DNA from: Taeniopygia guttata
Taxonomy: Eukaryota > Chordata > Aves > Passeriformes > Estrildidae
Assembly (NCBI RefSeq): GCF_048771995.1
Contig: NC_133050.1
Location: forward strand, 6,150,501-6,214,500
Direction of reading: 5' to 3'
Length of the DNA stretch: 64,000 nt
Shown: positions 23,106-34,800 of the stretch, piece after piece
Numbering within the stretch: the stretch's first letter is position 1
Layout: every line of letters starts with the position of its first letter
Position numbers and translations under genes: made by a program
The notes under the pieces: model-generated
What the model was told of the DNA's origin: nothing
Seen by the model: the letters and a program-made list of their open reading frames with translations, nothing else
Databases searched by the model: none

Positions 23106-26039
23106 TCTAAGTCAGAAAAAGGCTTAATATGACACATAGATTTAAGGTTAACAAAACTTTTGCTGCATTGAAAACCATCCAGTACCAAACCCCTGCATGG
23201 CCTCTCAAGTGATGAGCAAGGCATGTCCTCACCACTCCCTACGAAGCAAATCACATCAAACTCCCAGCCCCTCAGCCAGCAGCTTCTGCAGATCTCAAAT
23301 CCCTCCTGAAATTGTTCATCCCCAAAAAATTAACTACGAGGCTTTTTACCATCCATTTCTGACACGTGCCACCTGGAACTAAGCGGTGTTCATTAATGAT
23401 TTCTCTAATGCCATACACATTTTTAATACCTGGTGTTCATCCTTATTCCCCTGGTGTCACATCCCAAGCCCTTCCTGCCCATCAGCAGCAAAGATTTCTG
23501 TTCTTCTGATCCTCTGCTTTCCCAGAAAGAAAACACCAAGGATTGATTCTACTGCCAGATCCCAGATATGTTTCCCCACACCCCCTCAGCAATATTAACT
23601 GAGATTTCCCCCTCTGTTCATTCCTGCTGCTGCTTTTCTCCATGAAAACACACTGTCACGTCATATTTGGAAGGTGAATATTTTTCTTTTGGCTCTTTTC
23701 ATTGCTTCAGCTCCAAGGGACATTAAAACCAATTCAGCTAAGTGTTAGAAATCCCAGAATATTACTACTAACTCTATGGCCTCCCACAGTCCCCTCTCAA
23801 ATTCCATGTCTTCTTTTATTTGCTAAGGAAGACAGACCACACTCAGAAAAAAGAAATAAAAAGTGGCTTAAAGCCTCACTTAAAGTATTTCTTTATATCA
23901 CAATCCCTGAACAGGAGAAACAGGAGCTCAAGGGCCTTGAATCACCTGCACAAGCATCTTTAAAATGTTTAGAGATGGAGACATTTCCCAGGAATAAAGT
24001 TCCTGTTTGCTTTACAGGAGGTAACAAATAAAACACTTTCCAATCAGAATCTGCTGGGTTTTTCTTCTGACAGGCAGAAATCCCAGGGGATTTCTTGTCA
24101 GGAAGAATATTCCACACAAATGCTGGGAGCAGAGGCCAGGCTCAGGGAAAGCACCTGGAAGAGGACACAGATTTTGTGGGAAGAAAGGCAGCAGAGGACA
24201 GACGTGGTAAAACACTCTCTAGTGGGAGGAGGAAAATTGGGAAGTAGAAATAGATTTTTCTCCTGGTTTTTAACCTGACTGCAGGTCTGGAATCACCTCC
24301 TGAATTTGGAGGTGCAGGCTAATTCTGTCGGTTGCCTATTCATATGCAAATAAAGGCAAAATTGCTAAAATCTGCATAACCAAGTCTGGAGCAAAGGTTC
24401 CTCCAGCCTTAGGCTGCGAGTGCCAACATCAGCCAAGGCCTGACTGCTGAGGGAAGAGCAGTTTGGGAATTCTCCTAAAATATTATCCCATCTGCTACAG
24501 GGTGAGTCAGGAGCTCCCTGAGAGGTCTCCACATCCAGTGCCTTCCAGGGGATTTTTCTGGACAAAAGCCATTTTATATCCATCTAGTAAAAGATAAAGG
24601 TCACAGCAAGCCAGCACTTCCCTTTTAATTCCTTTAAATCCTTTGGTTATTCCCAACCCACCCCAAGGCAGAATGGGCACACCTGTGCCACAGGTAAGGG
24701 ACACAAAACCAGGGACAAACACAGATTTTGCTTTCACAGAACAAACACAGTAGGTCTCGTGACAGATTTTTTTTTTCCCTTTGCAAGCTGGAGATGGGAC
24801 TCATGACCTCACTGTCCACAACAGCACCAGCCCTTGCAACAGCAGCAGAAATGAATTTAATTTTAAAATAGCCAACAATCCCATAGAAAACAATATCTAT
24901 TTTAATATACCATTAATTCAGTAACTACAAGTGCTGTTGCCACTTTTGTAACAACAGCACTGCCATTTTTACCAATATGTCTGTCTCTTGCACCAAGGGA
25001 AAAAAAACTGCTTTTTGTATCCTCCAGGACAGTTTAAACTTTTGAAAACAACTAGGAAAAAAAAAAAAAAAAAAAAGCTTCTTCTGGAAATTGTAACTCA
25101 AATTTTGTCACTGGTTATTATCACTCAAACCTTTTTAGGCGACTGCCTGTAGCAAAGAATTCAAATCCAAAAAGAAGTTGTGGTAATTTTGTCTTTTAAA
25201 CCAAGATGTTTCACACTTAAAACTGTTTAAAAAAGTCTCTCTTTTATACTCTCAGACAGCTGAGAAAAGCTTTGGGTAAGAACACTTCTTAAGAACTCAA
25301 GCAGGCAGACAGATGATGATTTTAGAGCCCATCTCTCCCCATATGGTCAAGCAGCTGCCAGAATTTCCCTGTTTCCCACAGAGGCACCAGGGATGATCCC
25401 AAGGTCCTCAAGGATGACCACAAATCTTACAGGATTCACCCCCAAACCCCAACACCCCTGGAAAACAAGTGCAGGTGCAACCTGAATTACTTAGCAATGA
25501 GGACAGCCAAAACAAAGTAGGAGAGAAGGTCCTGAAAATGAAAAGTGAGATTTTCAAGGGATGAAGGTGAAGGCACAGGTTCTGTCCCTGCTCCCAGCAG
25601 CTCCAGTTTCCCTGCCTGGCTCCTGACACCACACAGCTGGCAGCAGAGTGAATTCGTGTCCCGAGGCCATCGGATGGAAACCCACATTCCACGCAGCTCC
25701 CAATTCTCTGCCCCATAATTAACAGGGTGAAGAACCACAAACCAGGAGTTAGGAACTGGGGAGACCATGGAAGAGAGGGACAAGGATGGGAACACATTTT
25801 GGATTTTTGATGGGAGAGCTTGGTAATGCCATGGTTCAACCACCCAAACTCAAATTCACCATCAATAAAGCTAAAATAGGATTAAAACCACCATGAAACA
25901 ATAAATAAAACTGACTAAAACTTCAGAAGTATGATTTGGAGAAGGAAGATCACCAATGTACAAGACACTAATCCAAAATCCAACCAATATCGCAAAACCA
26001 AAGGAAAAAACCCCACACCAATATTCAGCAGGGAGACCC
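23106..26039 (-). other. ASH1L: ASH1L intron 1 without recognised genes; 20-bp A run
   Basis: Only a homopolymer A20 tract at 25057-25076 stands out. No exon or transposon identified with confidence. Confidence 0.45.
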
Positions 26040-26597
26040 CCCGGCTCCATCCCCCGCGTGTCACCCGGGGAAACACCGAACTTGGGGATGCGCAGCTCCG
26101 CTCCGTGGGGATGCGGGGCCTGGAGGGGCTCCCGGGGCCGCTGTCAGGCCCCGGTACCGAGCGCGGCTCTCCGGCTCCCGCACCCCCGGGGGCTGCCCCG
26201 GCCCCGGGCCCGCCGCTGTCAGCGGGCCCCGCCGCCAGCGGGGATCCCCCGCCCCTCGCCGCGATGCCTGTCAGGGATCCCCCGGTGCCTCACGGTGCCT
26301 CCCGGTCTGTCAGGGACTCCCCGGTTGTCACGGACCCGCCGCCCCGCTCCCCGTCCGCTTCCACGCCGCGCTCCGGGCCCTACCGGGGATCCCCCCCCGC
26401 CGCCCCCGGGGATCCCCCGCCGTCTCCGGGGATCCCCCAGCGGCCGCCACCGCGCCCGGAGCGGGGATGCGGCGCGGGGGGGATACCGGGGGGGATGCGG
26501 GCGGGGTGCGAGGCGGCCCCGCCGAGGATCCCAGCGCGCCTCCCCTCCCCCCGGGCCGCGGGCCTGAGGCGGTCCCACTCCCCCGCCCGCTCCTCAC

Positions 26598-26752
26598 CGT
26601 GTCAGCGGCAGCGCGGCCGGGGCCGAGCACGGGCTGCTCCGCGCCGCATCCCCGCGGCCGCCCGGGCGCGGACGGGGCCGGGGAGGGACCGGGACCGAGC
26701 GGCCGCCGCGGCGGGGCCTGAGCCGAGCGAGGCGGCGGAACCAAAATGGCGG
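26598..26752 (-). other. ASH1L: ASH1L non-coding exon 1 (predicted; 5' end approximate)
   Basis: A donor 'gacacg|gtgaggag' on the minus strand places the exon's 3' end at 26598. It splices to the acceptor at 19766. The upstream limit is a guess based on the YY1 element near 26741-26756. No ATG-initiated frame in this segment is conserved, as expected for a 5'UTR exon. Confidence 0.55.
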
Positions 26753-26756
26753 CGGC
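26741..26756 (-). promoter_or_regulatory. YY1 motif
   Basis: 'ccaaaatggcggcggc' on + contains the extended YY1 consensus AANATGGCGGC. In the ASH1L direction it reads GCCGCCATTTTGG, the orientation often found at transcription starts of TATA-less promoters. Confidence 0.6.
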
Positions 26757-26777
26757 TCCTGCTCCGCCGCGAGCGAG

Positions 26778-26945
26778 CGCACGGCCACGCCCCCTCCGCC
26801 GGCCACGCCCCCTCCGCGCCCGGACACGCCCCCTCCGCGCGGCCACACCCCCGCGGGCAGAGGGCGCGGTGGCCACGCCCATTAATTAACCACGCCCACT
26901 TGCGAATAGGCCACGCCCATCGCTGCCCAGGCCACGCCCACCGGG
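26778..26945. promoter_or_regulatory. Cluster of CACGCCC (KLF/Sp-type) boxes
   Basis: At least eight copies of 'ccacgccc' or 'acacgccc' at roughly 18-25 bp spacing upstream of the ASH1L start. Such CACCC/GC boxes are typical KLF/Sp sites. The regular spacing also makes it a small tandem repeat. A similar shorter cluster sits upstream of DAP3 exon 1. Confidence 0.6.
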
Positions 26946-27084
26946 AAAAGGAAAGGAGAGTGAAGGAAAAGAGGATTTTTTGCCCCAAAGTGATGCGCGT
27001 GGTGTTTTTCACCCACAAAGCCGTCTTTCCTCGAGTGTTGGAACTCAAAATGTCCCTCAGGCGTTTTTGAAGGTTCCAGGCCCA

Positions 27085-27560
27085 GGTCAGAAGCATTTGA
27101 GACCCTGGCAGGCAGCTGGAAACAGCTGTGATTTTGATTTTGAGCCATAGAATGATTTACCAACTTTGAAGGTGGAGCAAGAAGTTACAAAAATTTAGAT
27201 ATTATGTACAATAGTTACAAAGTAGAGGGAAGAATTTTTAGTATTTTACAAGCGAGTTTTAATACCTGTACAGGGGCGTTTTTACTTTGTACATAAGGGT
27301 CTGAGGTTGTAAGATGGAGGAATGTAGGCCCGTCCTATTTCTCCTCTTTCTTCTTCCTTACCTCCATGTTCTTGATAATGTTCGCACTTCTGGATTAGTT
27401 TAGAATAGAAAATCACCATTCAATATATGTAGTAGGTATTGGGGAAAAACTGTAAACATTTAACACTTAATGTACCATATAAAAAATAGCAGCAGCCAGG
27501 GATGGGGGGAGAGAAGAAGAAGTCAAGGGACAGAGCCCTTTTAGCGATATTGTTGTCCCC
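27085..27560. mobile_element. Dispersed retroelement fragment (family B, unedited copy)
   Basis: Over roughly 27085-27510 it aligns with 38240-38640. Shared anchors include 'ctctttcttcttcctta' and 'aacatttaac'. Base composition here is normal. The family is not recognised; dispersal to two unrelated sites indicates a mobile element, probably LTR-derived. It lies between the ASH1L and DAP3 promoters. Confidence 0.7.
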
Positions 27561-27999
27561 ACTAGACTTCCTCCAACAGTTCCATATCCCTGGTATTTTG
27601 GGAATGATGCTCGCAATATCTGATGGGAATTACTACAGCCATTTTAATTGCTGTTAATTAGTGTTTTAAAACATTGTCTGCCAGAAATAGAAATTAATTA
27701 AAATATTGTATTACAGCAATATGTATATAGAAAACCCAAATGAACAAAAATCCCTGGACTCATGGCAAAAAGAAATGTGAAGTCTTTGCAGAATTAGAGA
27801 TTTAAGTTGTCAATACCTGAAAACCTGGCAATGAAACCATGAACAGCAAATTGCTCTTGCACACCATGCATGCAAAATTCAATACTGAGGGTCCAGATGA
27901 CTCCTCAGAAATGAAAAACAGTCTGTCATGGAGCCAATAAAATACTGGGGGCATCAGGACGAGCATTCCCAGCAGGTCAGGGAGGGATCCAGGGAGTGC
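27561..27999. other. ASH1L-DAP3 intergenic sequence without recognised features
   Basis: Part of the divergent 2.4-kb intergenic region. May include the rest of the family-B element. No gene seen. Confidence 0.4.
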
Positions 28000-28160
28000 T
28001 GAACCTCTGGAGTGCCGTGTCCAGCTCTGGGAGCCTCAGCACAGCAGGGCCAGGGAGTTTCTGGAGGGGGACAGAGATGCTGAAGGGCTTTGGAGGGTCC
28101 CTGCCCAGGAAAGGCTGAGGGAGCTGGGGCTGCTCAGCCTGGAGAGGAGCCCCAGCTGAG
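28000..28160 (+). mobile_element. CR1 LINE internal fragment
   Basis: 'gtgtccagctctgggagcct' through 'gctgctcagcctggagagga' is CR1 3'-half coding/UTR sequence in + orientation. It merges into the following minisatellite. Confidence 0.75.
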
Positions 28161-28164
28161 AGGG

Positions 28165-28665
28165 GCCTCAGCCCTGGGTGTCCCTGGGTGTCCCTGGGTG
28201 TCCCTGGGTGTCTCTGAGTGTTCCTGGGTATCCTCAGTTGTCCCTGGGTGTCTCTGAGTGTCCTCAGGTGTCCCTGGATGTCTCTGGATTTCTGTGGGTG
28301 TCCCTGGGTGTCTCTGTCTGGCTGTCCCTAGTGTCCTCAGGTGTCCCTGGATGTCTCTGGGTTTCCATGGGTGTCCCTCTCTGTCCCTCTGTGTCCCCGT
28401 CCATCCCTGGCTGTCCCTGCCCATCCCTGGCTGTCCCTGTGTGTCCCTGTCCATCCCTGTCCATCCCAGTCTGTCCCTGTCCATCCCAGTCTGTCCCTGG
28501 CTGTCCCAGTCTGTCCCTGTCCATCCCAGTCTGTCCCAGTCCGTCCCTGTCCATCCCAGTCTGTCCCTGTCCATCCCTGTGTGTCCCTGTCCATCCCAGT
28601 CTGTCCCAGTCTGTCCCTGTCCCTTCCTGTCCATCCCAGTCTGTCCCAGTCTGTCCCTGTGTCCC
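28165..28665. repeat. Compound minisatellite (10-bp then 20-bp units)
   Basis: 28170-28340 is made of 'tccctgggtg' variants. 28375-28665 is made of 'tccctgtccatcccagtctg' variants. It lies upstream of DAP3. Frames of over 200 codons on both strands are repeat artefacts. Confidence 0.9.
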
Positions 28666-28867
28666 CCAGGCTCTGCTCCAGCCCCAGCCATGGCCCCAGA
28701 GCCCCGGGCAGGGCTGAGCCCAGGAGCTGCCCCTGCCCAGGAGGCAGAACGCTGCCCTGGGCAGTGCCAGCCCTGAGCAGAGCCCAGCGAGGCTGTGGAG
28801 CCTCCAGAGCCGCCTGGCCACCATCCTGTGCCCCGTGCCCTGGGGTGGCCCTGCCTGCACAGGGCGG

Positions 28868-28925
28868 TGCCACCAGATGTGCCACCAGATGTGCCACCAG
28901 GTGTGCCACCAGATGTGCCACCAGG
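28868..28925. repeat. 15-bp tandem repeat 'tgccaccagatg'
   Basis: About four copies of 'gtgccaccagat' with minor variants. Confidence 0.85.
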
Positions 28926-29039
28926 CGCGACCCACAGCCACCCTCCCAACCCCACCCATCCCATCGCTCTGATTCATTCACCCATTTCTTCAAACCTGCC
29001 CACAAACCCCTTCCCGCGCCGCGCTAAATTAATTAAAAC

Positions 29040-29135
29040 AAATTAACGCGGCTCGCCCGGGCGCCGAGGCCACGCCCATTTCCCCGCCCACAGCGGCCAC
29101 GCCCTCTTTGGCCACGCCCCCAATGTCCCTCAGCG
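29040..29135 (+). promoter_or_regulatory. DAP3: DAP3 promoter with CACGCCC boxes
   Basis: Start of a CpG-rich stretch (to about 29380) with 'gccacgccc' and 'ccccgccc' boxes just before a donor-terminated first exon. It is TATA-less. The ASH1L promoter island is about 2.3 kb upstream on the opposite strand, so the two genes diverge. Confidence 0.6.
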
Positions 29136-29180
29136 GCTCCCGTAGCGTTCGCGGCGGCGGTACCGGCGGCACCGGCCCCG
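29130..29180 (+). other. DAP3: DAP3 non-coding exon 1 (predicted; 5' end approximate)
   Basis: The strong donor 'ggccccg|gtgagtgcgg' ends the exon at 29180 inside the CpG island. There is no confirmed transcription start. The exon is inferred from promoter context and from the fact that the coding exon at 31838 begins with an acceptor. Confidence 0.5.
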
Positions 29181-29449
29181 GTGAGTGCGGGGCCACCGCG
29201 GCTCTTTTGGGGTTACCGCGGCTCTTTCGGGGTTACCGCGTCTCCTTCGGGGCCACGGCCGCGTCCTCCCGCTCCCTCCAAGCGTCCGCGCCGCTCCGGC
29301 CCCCGGTGTGACCGGGAATAGGGCGGGGAGCACGTGGGGGGTACCGGGGGGGGCACCGGGCCGCGCTCGGTGCGGGTTGGTTTTGGTTAATTTGGGGAAC
29401 CGAGGCGTGCCGGTGGGTGGGAATGCGGTTTTGGGGTTGTCTGAGTGGG

Positions 29450-30350
29450 TTTTGGTGCTTTGGGGTTCTGGGTTTTGGGGTTCTGGGTTTTGGGGTTCTG
29501 GATTTTGGGGTTCTGGGTTTTGGGGTTCTGAATTTTGGGGTTCTGAATTTTGGGGTTCTGAATTTTGGGGATTCTGGATTCTGGGATTCTGAATTTTGGG
29601 GTTCTGGATTCTGGGATTCTGAATTTTTGGGATTCTGAATTTTGAGGTTCTGAATTCGGGGATTCAGGGATTTTGGGGTTCTGATTTTTGGGGTTCTGAA
29701 TTTTTGGGGTTCTGAATTTTTGGGGTTCTGAATTTTGGGATTCTGAATTTTGGGGTTCTGAATTTTTGGGGTTCTGAATTTTTGGGGTTCTAAGATTCTG
29801 AATTTTGGGGTTCTGAACTTTTGGGGTTCTGAATTTTTGGGGTTCTGGATTTTGGGGTTCTGAATTTTTGGGGTTCTGAATTTTTTGATTCTGAATTTTG
29901 GGATTCTAAGATTCTGAATTTTGGGGTTCTGAATTTTGGGATTCTGAATTTTTGGGGTTCTGAACTTTTGGGATTCTGAATTGTGGGGTTCTGAATTTTG
30001 GGATTCTGGGATTCTGAATTTTTGGGGTTCTGAATTTTTGGGGTTCTGAATTTTTGGGGTTCTGAATTTTGGGGTTCTAAGATTCTGAATTTTGGGGTTC
30101 TGAATTTTTGGGGTTCTGAATTTTTGGGATTCTGAATTTTGGGATTCTAAGATTCTGAATTTTGGGGTTCTGAATTCTGGGATTTTGGGATTCTGAATTT
30201 TTGGGGTTCTGAATTTTGGGATTCTGAATTTTGGGATTCTAAGATTCTGAATTTTGGGATTCTGAATTCTGGGATTCTGAACTTTGAGATTCTGGATTCA
30301 GGGATTCTGAATTGTGGGATTCTGGGATTCTGGATTCTGGGATTCTGACA
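29450..30350. repeat. ~17-bp minisatellite in DAP3 intron 1
   Basis: About fifty degenerate copies of 'ttctgaatttttggggt' with interspersed 'gggattctaag' variants. The + strand is G/T-rich with few C. Confidence 0.9.
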
Positions 30351-30763
30351 GGATGCTCAAAATTAAGGGCGGGTTTTAAAAGAAAGTCAGCAGCAAAATT
30401 AAAAAAAAAAATCAGCAGGAAGTTTAAAAATATTAACATAATTCAGTTTTCGTGACCCCTTAATTTTAATTTTCCTTGTTGAGAAGGGGAAAGAGGCTTT
30501 CCCATCCCTGTTTTCTTTGCAGCTAAAACTGATGTGAAACCAGCGGGATGTGGAGCAGGATTTCTCCTTGCAAAACATGTAAAATGAGCCAAAATCAGCA
30601 AAAATCCCTCTGCAGGATGAAATTTTCACTGAAATAGGGAGATGGGGGGGTTGTTTTCCCGTGTTTTTTTTAGCTGAAGGATTAAAAACCCCTTGAAGTG
30701 TTCCCACCCTCCCCTGTGGGGTTTTTTCCCTGCACTAACAGGTGGAAATTCTGTTTTCTGCAG

Positions 30764-30816
30764 GTTTTACTCACCACTTCCACCGAGGTGCAGCTCCTTC
30801 CTCCGGAGGAATTCAG
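30764..30816 (+). other. DAP3: DAP3 5'UTR exon 2 (candidate)
   Basis: The acceptor 'ttttctgcag' before 30764 and the donor 'ttcag|gtaatt' after 30816 enclose 53 bp without ATG. It is plausible as an alternative or constitutive 5'UTR exon. Support is splice-site quality only. Confidence 0.35.
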
Positions 30817-31029
30817 GTAATTAATTAATTAACACTCCCTTGGAATGCAAATTACTGCACCCAAAGCATCTTTCTTAGGCAATATCAGCATTTTCTCCTC
30901 GGGAAATTCTGGGGAAAAGCCCTTGGATGCAGCAGAGGTGGCAGAAAAAATCAATTTATTCCACTCTTTGCTTTTATTTTGGGTTTTTCTTCCAAGCTGG
31001 GGTGCTTTTTTTGGGATTTTCTCCCTTAA

Positions 31030-31546
31030 TATAGGGGGTTTAACATTTTTTAAAATTTTATTTTCCATTAAATTAGTCCATACAATTTTAAAATTATTTA
31101 CTTATTTATTTTCCAATAAACTATTCCATTAAAATTTTAAATTTTTTAGTTTCTTTATTTTCCATTAAACTAGTCCATTAAAATTTTACATTTATTTATT
31201 TATTTATTTAACAATAAAAAATTCCATTTAAATTTGAATTTTTAAAATTTATTTCTTTTCCATTAAACTATTCCATTACAATTTTACATTTCTTTATTTC
31301 TTTATTTTCCGTTAAACTATCCCATTAAAAAGTAAAATTTTTAAATTTCTTTCTTTTCCATTAAACTATTCCATTAAAATTTTAAAATTTCTTATTTATT
31401 TCTTTTCCATTAAACTATTCCATTAAAAATTTAATTTTTTAAAATTTAAAAATTATTTTAATTTTAAATTTTTTTAAAATAATTTTTTTATTTAAAACTA
31501 TTTGTGATTTTAATTTTTAATGGCATGGGTTTTGTATTATTATTGC

Positions 31547-31592
<46 letters not shown>

Positions 31593-31675
31593 TTATTTAT
31601 TTATTTATTTATTATTTTATTTTATTTTATTTTATTTTATTTTATTTTATTTTATTTTATTTTATTTTATTAATA
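31030..31675. repeat. AT-rich repeats: 'ccattaaactattccattaa' array, (ATT)n and (TTTTA)n
   Basis: 31050-31500 holds about eight degenerate ~55-bp units containing 'tccattaaactattccatta'. 31545-31590 is (ATT)n and 31605-31670 is a pure-looking (TTTTA)n run of about 13 copies. Located in a DAP3 5' intron. Confidence 0.85.
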
Positions 31676-31837
31676 GTTTTTCCTGGGCTGTCTGTGTCAC
31701 TGCAGAGCATCTGACACTTGCTCTGAATTATTTTTGTGCTTTATCATGAGAGTCTTTTCAACACAAACAATTCTCTCTCAACATAAAATAACCAGACATA
31801 ACAAAACCAACTAAAATATCCATTTCTGCTCCTGCAG

Positions 31838-31880
31838 GAAAATGCTGAGAAGCCTGAAAGGAATGTGCCATTCCCTGAGG
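31838..31880 (+). CDS. DAP3: DAP3 coding exon 1 (ATG at 31842)
   Basis: Acceptor 'tgctcctgcag', then 'gaaaATG'. It encodes 13 residues, [13 protein letters not shown], and ends at 'ctgagg|gtaagt' in phase 0. Confidence 0.85.
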
Positions 31881-34800
31881 GTAAGTCCTGTAAGAGCCAG
31901 CTGCTATTTCCAATATTCCGACTTTCCTGTGGCCTGGAATGACAAATTACAGCTGTAAAAAGTGAATTTTTTGCTGGGGTGTCAACTCCCCGTGTGGGAT
32001 AAGGGAAGAGCTGGGACAGAATTCCCACTTTTCCCTGAGGGGTCTGGCTGGAACCAGGTTCTGAAATCCTGCACTCGGGAAAAAGAGATTTTTCCACTTG
32101 CTCTGCGTGGGATGTGCAGAGGAAGAAGCCACACGCTTGCAGAAATGCCAAAAATCCCGGAATTATGGGATATCCTGAGCTGGAAGGATCGTGGAGTCCA
32201 ACACCAGCAATCCCACCTTGTGCTGGGAGCTCCAAATGCCCCTGGAGCGGCTTTGGGGCTGTGCTGGGGAAAGAACCTTGGAATGTTTTCATTTTCTGAA
32301 AATTAAATTAAAATGACTGTATTCAGGGGATATTTGGGAACAGCTCGGCATTCCCAGAGCCCAGGATTGGGAGGATATTTGGGAATGGTCCGGCATTTCT
32401 GAGTCAGGGATATTTGGGACCAGCCCGGCATTCCCAGAGCCCGGGATCCCTGGAAATGCAGGAACAGCCCAGGATCCCTGGAAGATGTGGGAATAGCCCG
32501 GCATTCCTGAAACCCGGGATCTGTGGAATATTTGGGAATAGCCTGAGATCCCTGGAGGATTCAGGACCAGCCCGGGATCCCTGGAAATGCGGGAACAGCC
32601 CGGCATTCCCAAAGCCCGGGATCCCTGGAAGATGTGGGACCAGCCCGGGATCCCTGAAAATGCGGGAACAGCCCGGCATTCCTGAGCCCGGGATCTGTGG
32701 GATATTTGGGACCAGCCCGGCATTCCCAAAGCCTGGGATCCCTGGAAATGCGGGAAAAGCCCGGCATTCCCAAAGCCTGGGATCCCTGGAAATGCAGGAA
32801 CAGCCCGGGATCCCTGGAAGATGAGGGACCAGCCTGGTATTCCCAGAGCCCGGCATCCCTGGGATATTTGGGACCAGCCCGGCATTCCCAAATCCCGGCA
32901 TCCCCCTGGGATATTTGGGACCAGCCCGGCATTCCCAAATCCCGGCATCCCTGGAATATTTGGGACCAGCCCGGCATTCCCAAATCCCGGCATCCCTGGA
33001 ATATTTGGGACCAGCCCGGCATTCCCAGAACCCGGGATCCCTGGAATATTTGGGACCAGCCCGGCATTCCCAAATCCCGGCATCCCTGGAATATTTGGGA
33101 CCAGCCCGGCATTCCCAAATCCCGGCATCCCTGGAAACGCGGGAACAGCTCCACCTGACGGCCCGGCGCTCCCGGTCCATCCCGGTCCCCACGTGATGGT
33201 TCGCTGCCATTTCAGGGATCCCGGAGAGGCGATTCCCGTCCCTCGGCACATGGAAACGCCGCCCGGAATCCGCTCCCGGGAACGGGAACGGGAAAGCGGC
33301 GTTGGAGAGCCCGCGGGGATGGCACAGCCCCAGGGATGTGCTGGGGATGCTCCGGATGTTTCTGGCGTTCCAAAGCCCAGGGATGGATGCTGAGCTTTTG
33401 TTCAGGAGGAGGGAACAACCACCTTGATGCTCTAAACTCAGGGTATAATATAAATATATAAACTCAGGATATAATATAACTATACAAACTCAGGATATAA
33501 TATAATATATAAACTCAGGGTATAATATAACTATACAAACTCAGGATATAATATAATATATAAACTCAGGATATAATATAATATATAAACTCAGGGTATA
33601 ATATAACTATACAAACTCAGGATATAATATAAATACATAAACTCAGGGTATAATATAACTATACAAACTCAGGATATAATATAAATATATAAACTTAGGG
33701 TATAATATAACTATACAAACCCAGGGTATAATATAATATATAAACTCAGGGTATAATATAACTATACAAACTCAGGATATAATATAATATATAAACTCAG
33801 GGTATAATATAATTATACAAACTCAGGATATAATATGAATATATAAACTCAGGGTATAATATAATTATACAAACTCAGGATATAATATGAATATATAAAC
33901 TCAGGGTATAATATAACTATACAAACTCAGGATATAATATAATATATAAACTCAGGGTATAATATAGCTATACAAACTCAGGATATAATATAATATATAA
34001 ACTCAGGGTATAATATAACTATACAAAATCAGGATATAATATAAATATATAAACTCAGAGTATAAACTCGGGATATAAAATGTTTCAGGGGTGTCCTGAG
34101 CCATCTGTAGGCGGTTTGAAATGTGGATTTTTGTAAATGGAAACTGGTTGGTGAAATGCAAATTTGTATCTCTGAAGCTCGGGGTTGCCTGTGTTGATTT
34201 TGGAGCACCTCAGGAGTAATTCCCTCTCTCCTGGTGCTTCCACACCCACAGCCCACGGTTCCAAAGTGTCCAAAGTTTGTAGTTTAATTTGAATCCTGAT
34301 TATGGTACTCTATAATTAGCTTATCAACTTTAGCTACGCTATGTTGCAAATACTTTAATCATCTAAATTTACCCCTCATGAGTCAATACAATACATCTTT
34401 CATAGTTCTATTTCTCCAAAGTATTTAGTCTTATTTGCAAAGCCATCTTTTGAAACTTATTTCTGGTTTAGTTTCTCTCCACAACGTCTATCCTATTCCA
34501 TAACATTTCTAAATCAACATTTCTTATATCAAAGTTTACATAGAAACACACACTATGCGACCCTTCTAAAATCTCAGAGTCATCAATGCCACAAATTCCA
34601 ACAATCTCCCTGTTTGCACTGCAGCTGTTTGTTCCAGAGGGTCCGAGCTGGTTTCATTCCTTCCCCAACAGGAGGGCAAGTGCCCAAGTGCCAAATTCAG
34701 GCATCTGGAATTTGGGTAATTCCACTTTCACTGGAGCCCTTGTGGCCCCCTGAGGAGCCCTGGGGTGGCAGCAGAGCTGTGTGGTGCCATGGGGAGCTGA

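Larger units (their letters stand above)
26040..26960 (-). promoter_or_regulatory. ASH1L: ASH1L CpG-island promoter
   Basis: A sharp rise in GC and CpG content begins near 26040 and ends near 26960. It contains a splice-donor-terminated first exon, a YY1 motif and clustered CACGCCC boxes. No TATA box is evident. Open frames of up to 379 codons across the island are a CpG/proline-arginine composition effect. Confidence 0.8.

Noticed and set aside
25931-27070. 379-codon + strand frame over the ASH1L promoter
   Set aside because: CpG-island composition artefact. It overlaps the ASH1L first exon and contains no recognisable domain.
29417-29638. Short GFWGSGF-type frames in DAP3 intron 1
   Set aside because: Translation of the 17-bp minisatellite, with no splice or conservation support.
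33430-34075. CRISPR-like regular direct repeats (also 48410-49065)
   Set aside because: The 'spacers' are themselves repeated, no cas genes are present and the host is a vertebrate. These are minisatellites.
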